The notes beneath the pieces were generated by a model, which was given only the letters and a program-made list of their open reading frames with translations, was not told the DNA's origin and made no database searches. A program made the translations under genes and the position numbers. A stretch of 64,000 nt of DNA from Polytrichum commune (lineage: Eukaryota > Streptophyta > Polytrichopsida > Polytrichales > Polytrichaceae): assembly GCA_950295325.1 (NCBI GenBank), contig OX485806.1, positions 29,264,001-29,328,000 on the forward strand. Reading direction: 5' to 3'. This document shows positions 23,652 to 34,439 of this stretch, piece after piece; position 1 is the stretch's first letter; the number at the start of each line of letters is the position of its first letter.

Positions 23652-24128
23652 GAGTCGCTTCACACTATGGTCGAAGGTCGAGAGGCCGTTGATTTCCACC
23701 AATGAGATTGCAAGAACCAAGAATTCGGCCTCTCGACCCTTCACACTAGAGGCCAAAGTCCAAAGGCCGTCGCAATTTAAAATGCCACATGGCAATACTT
23801 TTTGACCAAGGCGATGGACTCTTGAAGGAAGTTTCGGTCGGACAAGAATGGAAACCCAAACTATGGTCGAGAGGCCTTCGATATTTTTCCATAAAAAAAA
23901 CATTGACAAGATCTTAGCCGTTAGATCGGAGAAGTTGTTTTGGACAAGGAATAAAGTGGGATGCTCCTTCTTCTTCTCTCCTTTGGAGCTTCACACTATG
24001 CCCACCCAAAGGCTCCAATTCTTGTATTTGATTGGCTATTTTCAACCCATTTCTTTGGACTCTCAACAAAGTTTGGCCATTCAATCCCATGGCCTCTTGA
24101 CTTGGACAGCCATAGTGTGAAGCGGCCC
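23652..24128. mobile_element. PIF/Harbinger-like MITE, second of three
   Basis: Left end GAGTCGCTTCACACTATGG; reverse complement of the right end GGGCCGCTTCACACTATGG. It is flanked by the TTA at 23,649-23,651, shared with the first element, and by TTA at 24,129-24,131. It carries repeated 'gaggcc' and 'aaaggcc' phrases and no gene. Confidence 0.75.
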
Positions 24129-24131
24129 TTA

Positions 24132-24721
24132 GGGCCACTTCACACACAAGGTTGAAGGCCCTTGACCATGGCAATGTAAGAGCTCTCATTGGTCAAAAAG
24201 GTGGAGACCGTCCAAGTTCACTTCACACTAGGAGGTGAAGGCCTAAAGGCCCAAAGAAAAGTTCATGGATGAAAAGTTTACATGGAGTCCTACATGGTTG
24301 GTTGTGGATAAGGGTGCATGGTCTACCGGAAATTGCATCAGACCCACCTCCAAAAGGTGGGCTTGACGCAAATTCCGGGAGACCATGACTTTTTTAATAA
24401 ATTTTCCGGCAGGACAGACTGCATGGCAGATTCCATAACATATTCCAATACAGATTCCAGGATAGACAAACACCACCAAGTAATTATCTTAAATTGATAA
24501 ACTTGGAGAAATGTTATATTAAACCAAATCCTCCCCTCTTTTACCGCCAACAAAATATGCAATGGTCCCACAACATGGTTCATTCTCACTTCACACTATG
24601 CTTGAGGACCCAAGACTACATAAAATGGCTTTCCCAACACCCATGGTACGGCCTTTGGATGAGAGTCAAGGGTCCTCACCATTACAAGGTCACGGCTCTT
24701 GGCTCATGTGTGAAGTGGCCC
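24132..24721. mobile_element. PIF/Harbinger-like MITE, third of three
   Basis: Left end GGGCCACTTCACACACAAGG; reverse complement of the right end GGGCCACTTCACACATGAGC. It is flanked by the shared TTA at 24,129-24,131 and by TTA at 24,722-24,724. It belongs to the group seen at 33,473-33,971 and 40,102-40,599. Noncoding. Confidence 0.75.
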
Positions 24722-24944
24722 TTACTTGACCAATGTTTCCCCATGCACCTCCCCGCCTTGGATACTCTACTTTCCCCAAATACAATCTTCGTCTTTAATT
24801 TACTTTAATAATTGAAACAGTAGAAACACATGACTCCCACCTCAAAATTATCTTATATTGGCAACCACTCCTCAACTCACTTGGAAGCAGACAATCCCTC
24901 CCCCTGAATGAACATGGAGAATCGACCGCTACACCACATACTGC

Positions 24945-25272
24945 ATTTAGTGTCACTGATTCTATTTGTCTTGCTCAATCCTAATTGTAAAACTGCCAGT
25001 GTAATGTCGCTACCACTAAATGTAAATCTGACACTATTTGTCATTCCTTGTAAATAGAATCCGGCATTGTGCATTTGTAATATTGCAATTCATGTCACTT
25101 ACTAAGTGATTTTCCATCCAAATTTTGATCGTCCATGACAATATTTTATTTCGTAAATATTAGGTCACACAATATACCAAGTTTTGTTTCAATAACCGGC
25201 GTTCGGATGAACTAAAAGTAGATTGAGTTGACAATACTTGGAAACTTATTCATAAGAAGTGCCATTAGGAAT
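24945..25272. mobile_element. Family B MITE-like element
   Basis: Matches 5,848-6,155 and 45,578-45,927 through 'tttagtgtcac', 'ttgctcaatcctaattgtaaa', 'cactaaatgtaaa', 'cacttactaagtgatttt' and 'cttattcataa'. Noncoding. Confidence 0.5.
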
Positions 25273-25388
25273 ATCACCGCTGTGATGTGAATTACTAAAT
25301 GACAATATCTCCAATATTAGTGTAGTTACAGATGAACCAGTTGAGTTTGAGAAATAAGTGGTTGAACTTCAAGACTTTAGGAAAATTA

Positions 25389-26507
25389 GGGCCGGTTTAC
25401 ACTATGGACCATGAAGTTGCCCCATGGTGATCTAAGAGCGTTGATTGGTTGTTGATGTCGTCCCGGGACAACTTCGGTTTACACTAGAGACAAAATGGCA
25501 GAGGGACCATGAAGGTCGAGGTCCCCAAAATATAAAATTTAAAGCCTAATAAATGCACTGACATGGTCCAACGGGTTTTGCGGTGAGAGAGGCAAGAGAG
25601 GTGGTCTGGTAGGAAAAGGCAAGGGCCCATGTCAAAGAAATGCCATTTCAACAACTTTCTAAATGAATCTACCCTTTATGTGCCTTAATTATATCATAGC
25701 CCATGAGACATGCCAACCTTGCCTTGCCCTACCCCTTAAACCGGCTCCCACATTTTTCACCAAACAACGTGGGACATCTAGAACTCAAGAATTCAAGTGC
25801 ACGTTTGTTTTTTTGGTCTACCAACTGCAGTGTTTGGAATTTGGGGGCTTGTAATATACTGTTGGAAAGGTCTTGAAAATACCTTTTCCAACGGTATATT
25901 AAACACCCCAAAATGTTTAAAAAATACAGTTGAAAAATGAAAAAGAAAAATCTGTAGTCGTTTAATGACTGTAGATCAGGGTGGTCAAAAGAACCGCAAT
26001 GGGAAATCTTCTTACACTAATTATCAAAGAATTGAACTTTAGTGTTGAGCAAGGTAGGGTGGTAACAACATTAAATATAATCAAGCACTAAATATCCTAT
26101 TTAGTGTAGTGACAACACAAGGTACATGTCACATGCAAATTACATTGAACATGTACAAATTAAATCGCTCATTTTTTTGTAAAAATTATTGTGAGAAGAT
26201 TTGCAAGCCACATCTTCGATACATTTAACAAGAAGTGAAGACAAGTGAAGCCCAAGAGAAGACAAGAGAATGGTCAAACTTGAATTTTTTTTTCAAAATT
26301 GCCCTTTATTAAAAAATCGGCACCTTCACTTTTTGGTGCATGGTCATTCTTCTTGGTCCACATTCGGTTTACACCTAGTGAGGGACCCAAGGCTCTCAAG
26401 ACTATCTTTTTATGAAGTCAGACCATGGAAGTCAGACCATGAACTTGGACCATTGACAAGGCCATCTTCCATGGTCCGACTTCATGGTCCATAGTGTAAA
26501 CCGACCC
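25389..26507. mobile_element. PIF/Harbinger-like MITE with internal insertions, 1,119 bp
   Basis: Flanked by TTA (25,386-25,388 and 26,508-26,510). Ends GGGCCGGTTTACACTATGG and, reverse-complemented, GGGTCGGTTTACACTATGG differ at one position. It is about twice the length of its relatives because it contains a foldback at 25,843-25,909 and a stretch near 26,040-26,115 resembling the end of family B. No gene. Confidence 0.75.
25843..25909. repeat. Foldback, about 30-bp arms with 9-nt loop
   Basis: The left arm around TAATATACTGTTGGAAAGGT (25,852-25,871) pairs with 25,881-25,901, with one mismatch and one bulge. G-rich and C-rich tails extend the pairing. Transcription would give a tight hairpin. 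Confidence 0.7.
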
Positions 26508-26992
26508 TTAGTGATCGTTTGAGAGGATTCTATAGAATATGCCTAATATCAATAAATGATAAACGAAAAGATGTCAACATGTAACCGGTTGGACTTCAAA
26601 AGGCTAAAACCTTGACAGATTGTGTGCCCAAAAACCTCTCCAGACACTGCTCCAAGTGGGTTGAACTACTTGGAGAGCCTAGAGGAATTGGGGTGGGTGG
26701 GAAGGAGCAAAATCTTCACACCGCTTAGATTTTAGGGTATGCACGTATGTGATAATTCCCTCCCTCTCCCTATGAAATATCACCCTAACTGAAGTGACAT
26801 ACTTCGAAGCAGTCCATATAAGGTAAATTCAAGGCCCTCGAAACTTGGTAAAACATGATCAATGAAAGATAGAATGATCTCCCGTTCACGTCAATGTAAG
26901 AAAACACATTGACATCTTATTGATTTTGTTGTATTATAAAATTGAGGTCGGAATGCATTTCTCTTGTTCATATTATTACTCACAATGAGCAA

Positions 26993-27556
26993 GTTGTTTA
27001 CATCATAGACCATGAAATTGTCCCTTGTTCCTCTAAAATATGTGATTGGCCGTTGAATTTGTCCTAGGATCGCTTCGGTTTGCATCAAGGAAAAAGAAAA
27101 TATGTAAGTGTGACCATGGAACTTGAGGTCCCCAAAAGGTCTATTTTCAGGCCTACGTTATCCATTGTCATGGTCCAACGGATTTTGCTGTGGGAAAGGC
27201 AAAAGAGGTTCTCGCGTTGCAAATGTCAGGGGACCATGGTAGAGAAATGCCGTTTTAGTTTTTTCTGCTAGACATACATCGTTCATAACTATGAGGAAAG
27301 AATGGGAGGGAGAAGGGGAGGAGGTCAAACATGAAGAAAATTCCCAAAACTACCATTTTTGGACATACATTAAAGATATCAGCACGTCCACTTTATGGGT
27401 GCATGGTCACTTCTCTTGGCCCATGTTTGGTTTACACCCAATTAGGGGCCCAAAGGCTTTAAGAATGCATTCTTTAGAAATCGAACCATGAAAATGTGAC
27501 CATGGAAAAATGCCCTTTGACATGGGACAAACTTCACGGTCTATGATGTAAACAAC
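26993..27556. mobile_element. Degraded MITE of the TTTACACTATG group
   Basis: Left end GTTGTTTACATCATAGACC; the reverse complement of the right end is identical over those 19 bp, with one mismatch just inside (CATGAA against CGTGAA). The outermost bases and the target duplication are not recognisable. Confidence 0.6.
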
Positions 27557-27559
27557 CCG

Positions 27560-27740
27560 TGATTGGAACTCGGTGGAGTCGGCCCCCCTTCCATAATGCA
27601 GAAGAGGCAAGCTATTGTGCCTATGGCACCCATAGCTCCAGCTCCCCTCAGATGTACGCATCACGAACATTTCCCGCTCCCCTTGGGGGCTTGCAAGGGT
27701 CCCATCCACCATACATTTTAGCCCACTTGGAAGCTATGGT
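27560..27740. repeat. Patch related to the 21-kb minisatellite
   Basis: Contains 'gaacatttcccgctcccc', 'ttgggggcttgcaagggtccc' and 'catacattttagccc', resembling units at 21,120-21,665. Short and noncoding. Confidence 0.4.
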
Positions 27741-27827
27741 TTGTCCATTTCCCATTGGACTTTGCGTCCTCCAGTTGAATTTGGACATAAGGTAGACGTG
27801 CCTTACATGGATCCGTAGGGCTGGTTT

Positions 27828-28231
27828 AGGCTACGGTGAAGAAGTGTGCCAATTGGTCAAGAATTTCAGCCCAAGACATGGTTATTTGAGGCAACGGTTG
27901 ATATGGTGGATGAGATATAGAAATACAAAACCAAGCAAATAGAATACCCTCAAGTTGGAGTTCTCCAAAGGCCAAGTTTCTTGTCTGAAGGTTTGTGGTT
28001 GCCCAAGAAACTTGACCTCCAGAGAACTCCCATTGAAAAAGAGGATGTTGTACGTCATGTTGGCAACCATGTCCTTTTTTTCATCCATGCTTGAAGGTCT
28101 TCATCAAAGAAGTCTTGGTCGTAGTGTAAACCCCAGGTGGTGAAGAACCCATGTTGTAGTTGGTTGTATTGCTCCATTCCCCTAAAATGCTTGACCAATG
28201 CATTTCCATACTGTAGTCTAAACCGGCCTTT
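27828..28231. mobile_element. Probable degraded MITE of the TTTACACTATG group
   Basis: The left end GGCTGGTTTAGGCTACGGT and the reverse complement of the right end GGCCGGTTTAGACTACAGT match at most positions. No clean target duplication. Inside, 'ccaagtttcttg' and 'caagaaacttgac' form a further inverted pair near 27,972 and 28,003. Confidence 0.45.
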
Positions 28232-28234
28232 AAA

Positions 28235-28640
28235 GTATCTCTGCACCCACTTCTCGTAGGATATGAAACACACGATTTAGTGAGGAATGATTATCAAATC
28301 CAAATTGTGATCGTAGCCATTGGCCTTGTTATTTTTGTTGTTCGTATGAATATCATATCCATTGTTAAGGGAACATTCACACACTCATTAAGTAGTTGTA
28401 GAGGTTTCTCCGATCATGTTGACTTTTGATCCTAGAATGGTTAGCATTTTTTGAGCATGTAGTCCAATATATTTTAAGCACATGTCTTTTTTGGCGTCCG
28501 TTCTTAGAGCTAGAGCAAACCACACACCACTCAAACATAAGGTGTCCATATTATTCACATGTGTGATTAAACACATTTACCTTAAGCATTGGAAGCAACC
28601 AATATAAGTTATTGAGACAATAATATGACATATCATTTGA
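28235..28640. repeat. Family D repeat, inverted copy
   Basis: Reverse-complement relatives of 'gagcatgtagt', 'cacccacttct' and 'tatgaatatc' phrases found at 38-42 kb. Noncoding dispersed repeat. Confidence 0.4.
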
Positions 28641-30079
28641 TTTATAATATTGATCAATATATTTCCTACTGTCATTACTTGTAATAAAAAGGGAAGAGAA
28701 TTATCGCATACAATTGTACCTCTCATTCATCCAACATAAAAGCTTGAAATAGCATGCACTCCTCAATGCAATTCCCAACACATTATAAGTCAATATGTTG
28801 ATGACGCGTCATTACTACGAGAATGGAAGAATCTAGCATATGACATAGTTGTTATTAATATGACATAGTTGTTGTCATGTATTGTTGAATTGATAAATGA
28901 ATCATCTTTAAAAAAACCCTAAATTAGTTTTTTCCTAGTCATTTGAGATGAATAAGCTACCAACCTATAGAGGGTCAAGTTTTTACGTTGGTTGGATGAG
29001 AAGTACACTCATACACCCTAGTACTCCCTCTCCAAATTAAAAGTATGGAAGAGATCTCCAAAAACAATCAAGGATGCATAACAAGATTGAGAATTCATGG
29101 TGTTTATGAAAACTTGTCCATTTGAGAACACAACGAATTAATTTAAAACTTTAAAACATATACTATGAATACATCTAACTCCATAAATGGAATAATATTA
29201 CATGAAGTAGTTTATCACACTCGGTTGCAATGAATCGGCTCTCAACCTTACAAGGGTTTGATCTATACAGTAACCCCCTCATCCATAGGTCACGAGTTTA
29301 CATAGACCCCATGAAATCTAAACCATGTGACATTCCACAAACACAAAACATTCATAAAAGAAAAGAAAAAGAAAAAGAACAGCATATGCGTTCTCTCCTC
29401 GATATTAGTGTGGACTTTTGCAACCGTCATATACATGTCAAATGCCTGTCACACCTATCAAATGTACGTCATATATGCATACATTATTTGAGATTTGTGA
29501 TGGGTGTAAAAAGCAACCTTGCCCGACATATATGCATGAAAAATGGGGGAGAAAAAGGAAGGGAGAATGAGAATCTTGTCCTTATTATTTTCATACGATC
29601 GAACTCGGTTCTCATGACCGCCTTTTGAAACTGCGAAGCATGAGTTACTTAATGCCATAAGTCACTTAGCATTAAAAGGGTGGAAGTTTGTGGCAGCTTG
29701 GTACCATACCCGTGCAACTTGACGGCCTCGGTTCATGACACCTTCGGTACTTACGTACCAAGTTTGACTCCAACCAATTAAATTTTAAGTGACCCCGCTT
29801 TTTGTTTTTTGCACCGTAGTCCTTTTTGCATAGGTAATATAAGATATGAGATTAAGGTAGTCTAAAAACACGGTGTACGTTTATCATAGCATTCTTCCTA
29901 GACGTGGAATAAGTACCATGACCCTATTATATATGGATACTTCCAACTTCGTATATATGATTTCGATCATTGGATTCACTACCAACATATGAGTCTTAGG
30001 TAACTGTCCTATATAGTCCTTTTGCATAGGTGAGATGTGAGAAAAGAAATATGACTTTGATGCACTAATCGGGGACATT
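28641..30079. other. Intergenic, AT-rich, no gene recognised
   Basis: Includes a stretch near 28,690-29,000 also found near 41,790-42,050 ('cattcatccaacataaaa', 'gatgagaggtacgctc'-like text). The 132-codon ORF at 29,230-29,628 has no domain or splice support. Confidence 0.35.
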
Positions 30080-30265
30080 TTTGGGCATGGTCGGTTGAGA
30101 TCCTAGTGTTTGCAAGTCCAACCGGTTACATGTTGACATCCTCAAGGTTTTCCTTTATTAAATTGGGGTATATTCTATAAATTTCTCTAAAATGATCGGT
30201 AATTTTCTTGCAGTCTCGAACTTCGACCGGTTATTTCTCAAACTCAACCGGTTGGTTTTCCATGA
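30080..30265. repeat. Family F repeat
   Basis: Contains 'ttgggcatggtcggttga', 'gatcctagtgtttgcaag', 'ccaaccggttacatgttgaca' and 'aaactcaaccggttgg'. Closest relatives are at 38,455-38,665 and 61,675-61,895. Confidence 0.45.
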
Positions 30266-30889
30266 TCATAGCTTTGATGTTACTACTAGCATGAATTTAT
30301 GGTGTAGCTTCATTTTCGAGTTGGTTTGAATCTACATTATGGGAATTAGAGGGGCTCCGACAATTACTGCCTCCTTTCAAAGGTGAACACCTTGAACGGG
30401 CATGGACAAGGTGGCTGGCACCTATCTCCCCCCCCCCCTCCCCAAGGGCAAGCCCCTAGGTTCCCACATGGTTGGTTGAAAATATCCAGCTCATCCGGAT
30501 ACCCCCACTGTAATTGGGTAGATCGTAGATTAAGACAGTCTAAAACATGGTCTACATCTATCATGGAGCTCCTTTCTAGACGTGGAATAAGACCCATGAC
30601 CCCATTGCGGACACTTCCAACTTCATATATATATGATTTTGATTGTTGGATGCACTACCAACATATGAGTTTTGGGCAACCGTCCTATGTCAGTGAAAAT
30701 TCAATGCAAATCTACCATTGTGATTGATTTGTAGTTCTTTCGGTGATGTAGGACAAATTTCTAGTGACCTTGGTCACTTGCCCAAGTCTCATACGCATAT
30801 AGTGTTTGGACAAGGAATCGTCTCATCTAGTCAACAATTGTGCATCGCACGTATTGTCATTTCAAGTTCCATGATCGTAGTTGCCAGGA

Positions 30890-31145
30890 TACAAAATGTA
30901 GAGGAGGTCAAAGTATAGATTCACTTTATTTGTATACGATGACATAACCTTAAACCATCCCAATTTGCTAACAATTGAACATAGAACAAGCATACGTTAT
31001 GATTGCATAATCCAATCTTATCGTAACACCCATGTCTTTTTGGTGTGCAATCGTAACAATGAGCCTTGCCATGTACTACTCAAATGTAGGCATCTAATTA
31101 AGAAGGGCGGGCTCATAACAAGTCACATATGTTACATCTACCACA
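30890..31145. repeat. Family C repeat fragment
   Basis: Phrases 'gaggaggtcaaagta', 'caatcttatcgtaacac', 'gagccttgccatgtac' and 'ctcaaatgtaggcatcta' parallel 37,681-38,060, 46,155-46,519 and 54,702-55,115. Confidence 0.45.
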
Positions 31146-31164
31146 ATTATACATATAAGACTAA

Positions 31165-31564
31165 GGGCCGGTTCCCATGGGGGTTCCAAATCCCAAGTCC
31201 CCCTCATGTCAACAAGTCCCAACATGGTGATGGCAAAATCCCTATTGTTGAGCCTCAAGGAACCATTATCATTTGATTTATATTCATTAAAGTAAAATCT
31301 TGATTGTTTTATGCATGAAATCTCATAACTAATGTTGAAAAAATTGGTTTAACTTTCTGCTCGACCCAACTCTCAGCACAAGTCCCAAATCTCACCTCCA
31401 AAAAAGCGTTGCCACGAAGACGTCCATGCCATAATCAGAACTTAGGACTTGAGACTATGTTTGAAGTGGTAAGCCCCAACTTCCATGCTCTCAACGGCTA
31501 AGATTGCACATATTGACCTCAAGTGACTTGGGTCTTAGGACTTAGGACCTTTGTGAACCAGCCC
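31165..31564. mobile_element. PIF/Harbinger-like MITE, 400 bp
   Basis: Flanked by TAA (31,162-31,164 and 31,565-31,567). Ends GGGCCGGTTCCCA and, reverse-complemented, GGGCTGGTTCACA match at 11 of 13 positions. Noncoding. Confidence 0.65.
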
Positions 31565-31567
31565 TAA

Positions 31568-32098
31568 TGCCCCCTTCCCACCTGACTTTAGTTAAGACCC
31601 AAAGTATTTCCTAAAAACCGGGTAAAGCTCCCTCGGTTATAGCGGAGGCATCCGACTATCCCAATGCACCTACAAGAACTTGCTCCGGAGATTTTCAAGT
31701 AGCTTTCAGTTAAGTAGCTTTCACACAGGTTCATGGTTTTATCTACCAAGCAATGAATGTTGGGTAGTTTTTGTCCCATCCCCAAATGCCTTACTACTCA
31801 CCTATCTTACCATCGGTTTTTGTTAATGAAGCTCCTCGTGCCCTCATAGCTAAGACTAAAAAGCAACCAATCACAAGGGTGGGAGGCGACACTTTTAAAG
31901 TTCCTATATTCTTGCCTCATGTTTAGGTACCGATGGGAGGGTCGGTGGTTGAGGCTTAAAACCTCCACTTTTAAGCCATGCCACATCATTTGCCACCTAG
32001 GCTCGGCACTAAAAAGAGCCGTATGTGTGAACCCTAGATAACTAAAACTGCTTTTAGACTAAAACTACTTCTAACTAATGTCAGGTGGGAATGCCCCA
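31568..32098. mobile_element. Second TAA-flanked TIR element, 531 bp, abutting the first
   Basis: It uses the same TAA (31,565-31,567) on its left and TAA at 32,099-32,101 on its right. The inverted ends share TTCCCACCTGAC and TTAGTTA; about 22 of the first 27 positions match. No gene. Confidence 0.65.
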
Positions 32099-32101
32099 TA
32101 A

Positions 32102-33470
32102 GTTAGATGTGAACTTGAAATGTGTTGCAAAATGTGGACTAAAACGTGTGGTCAACATCTACGATGCCAGTTCTTTCAACTACTTAATTAATTAGAGCTA
32201 CTTCTTCGGTGCGCTATTTTGAGGAGGTATTCGTACAGCAAACTTACATCGAAGAGACAAAGGAACTTGACTTTTGATCGAGGTAGTAATTAATGAGGAC
32301 GAGGTGCCAAAAAGAAGTCGAGTTTAAATTATTGACTCTCTTTTGGAGAAGCTTCGGAGCAGTATCCTCCACATGTGGGAAAGTTTTTTTGGCAGGCAGC
32401 CTTTACACACAACCATCAAACATCATGTTGAGTGGGCAGCGTTTGGTGCACAACTACACCCCTCGATGCCTAATGAGAAGCCAAAAAGTGGTTGTGAGCC
32501 TTTCTCAAACACACTCGATTTTTTCTAGATGAAGTAATATTATCTATTATTTCTTTTTGTTGCACTCGGAGATAGTAAGAGTGTTGCCTAGTGAACATGG
32601 ATTTTATGGGTTGACTCAGATTTTTACCCCTGTTTCCACGTATCATTCGGTGGTTGTCTATGCTCATTTGGTTGATGCCTAAGCTTGTTAACTCAATTCG
32701 GTAAAAAATGTAACTTTTCTTGGCTTTCCGGTCATTTTCCCTAAGTTTTTATAAGTAGTCGGTTACAAAACTGACAAATAAAATAAGAACTCAGTTCACA
32801 TACTAAATTTAAGGTAATTTGGACATTTTTTCAACTTTGATTACTACATATGATAAAAAAAAATCATTTCAAATCATATTTTGAAAGAAATCAGAATTAT
32901 TCAAGTATGAAAACATGAAACCCTTAATAATACATGAAAACAACAACCAAAGACATCAAATAGACACTCAAAAATATGAAATCAGCAGCTTTAAACATTT
33001 GATAAACATTGCAAAACATTAAAATAGCACTTAACAAAGGGATGGCGATGATAGCTTTGGTGCAGTCTCGCTGCAGCACCGTAATTGTAAACCCTTAAAG
33101 ATAGTTAGAGATAGATGAAGGATTCAAGGTAAGGTGTGGGAGAACCAGTTATAACCGGAGATGCCCTCGAGCAACTCAACTAAGAACCAGTGGGAGATGG
33201 TGTGGGGCACCTAATATCCGCCCACTCTTGGATGGGAACGGATGAAAAACCGTCATCAACTTTACAAAAGCGGTCGATTTCCTATACACTTAATTTTTCC
33301 TTCAGTTATACGGCCTAAAATACTGAAATTAAACCGATAATTTATTGATTTCACTATGTTGATTTTACATTAAATGTCGGATCTCCCCATTCATTGGTGT
33401 TGCCACTCGTCCTTCGGAATTGGTCATGCCAAGAGCTTTTGTATCGGATTATTGGGGAGATCCGAGATGT
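32102..33470. other. Intergenic, no gene recognised
   Basis: The two overlapping ORFs at 32,293-32,532 have no known domain. The remainder is AT-rich and without recognisable repeats. Confidence 0.35.
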
Positions 33471-33472
33471 TA

Positions 33473-33971
33473 GGACCACTTCACACACGAGACTGAGAAC
33501 CCGTGATTGTTACACTTCAAGCACTCTCATTGGTGGAAAGGGCGGAGCCGGTCCAAGTTCGCTTCACACTACGCTTGAGGGACCAACTAAGTAAGTGAAT
33601 CCACAATGGATGCAAAGTCTACATGGATTCCTACATGGCATCGAATGGACCATGTTTCATGGTCACTTGGATTATTTTCAAAATCCATCTTTAGGAGGTA
33701 GGCCTAACATAAAACTGGGAGACCATGGCACTCTAAATGTTCACAACCGTTGATTTATTTTGTTTTATCGTGTGTGAGGACCAACATGAATATAAATTCA
33801 TTGAAATAGCATCTGGTTGCAGGTCCGGTCACATATGGCTTCACACTACGCTTGAGGGTCCGTGACTACACCACATGATGTTGGAGGTGTGTTGGGACGG
33901 CCTTTGGACACTATATATTGGGCTCTCACAATTTCATGGTCACGGCTCTTGGCTCGTGTGTGAAGTGGCCC
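33473..33971. mobile_element. MITE of the CACTTCACACACGAG group, 499 bp
   Basis: Left end GGACCACTTCACACACGAG; reverse complement of the right end GGGCCACTTCACACACGAG. TTA on the left and TTT on the right suggest a mutated target duplication. The same element occurs in reverse orientation at 40,102-40,599, sharing inner text such as 'cttgagggtccgtgac' and 'gggacggcctttgg'. Confidence 0.7.
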
Positions 33972-34439
33972 TTTGTGGTCTCAGTTCACTGCTCTACACC
34001 CCACCCGTTTATTGTGACCAGGTCTTTGTAGGTCAAGGATGGGGGTCCCTTTATTGGTCCCAACCAATGTCACATTACTATTCCCATGTCATTGCCACAC
34101 TACCGGAGGCCGTTTTGGTCATAAATTGGGCCGGAGAAATCCATTCAAGTGTCGGGGTTGTGGGTTTTCAAAATATGTGTTGGGAGGGTTTAGCTAGAGC
34201 GGCTCAATAGTGGGTCATACTTTCAATGGGTAATGACACCATATGCACCGAGGACACGTTGGGGACCCCAATAGGAATGCTCTAACATTCTACAACACTT
34301 CAAACAAATTGATTGAAATGATCTATAAACAATTTCTTTTGGTGGACCTTGAAGTAGTTGGAGTCTTAGTTTCTTCTTTGTTACAAAAAGCACTACCTAC
34401 TTGGAGAAAGCAACTTGAACAAGGTTATTGATATGAACA

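Noticed and set aside
29230-29628. 132-codon plus-strand ORF
   Set aside because: No domain, AT-rich composition like its surroundings, no splice support.
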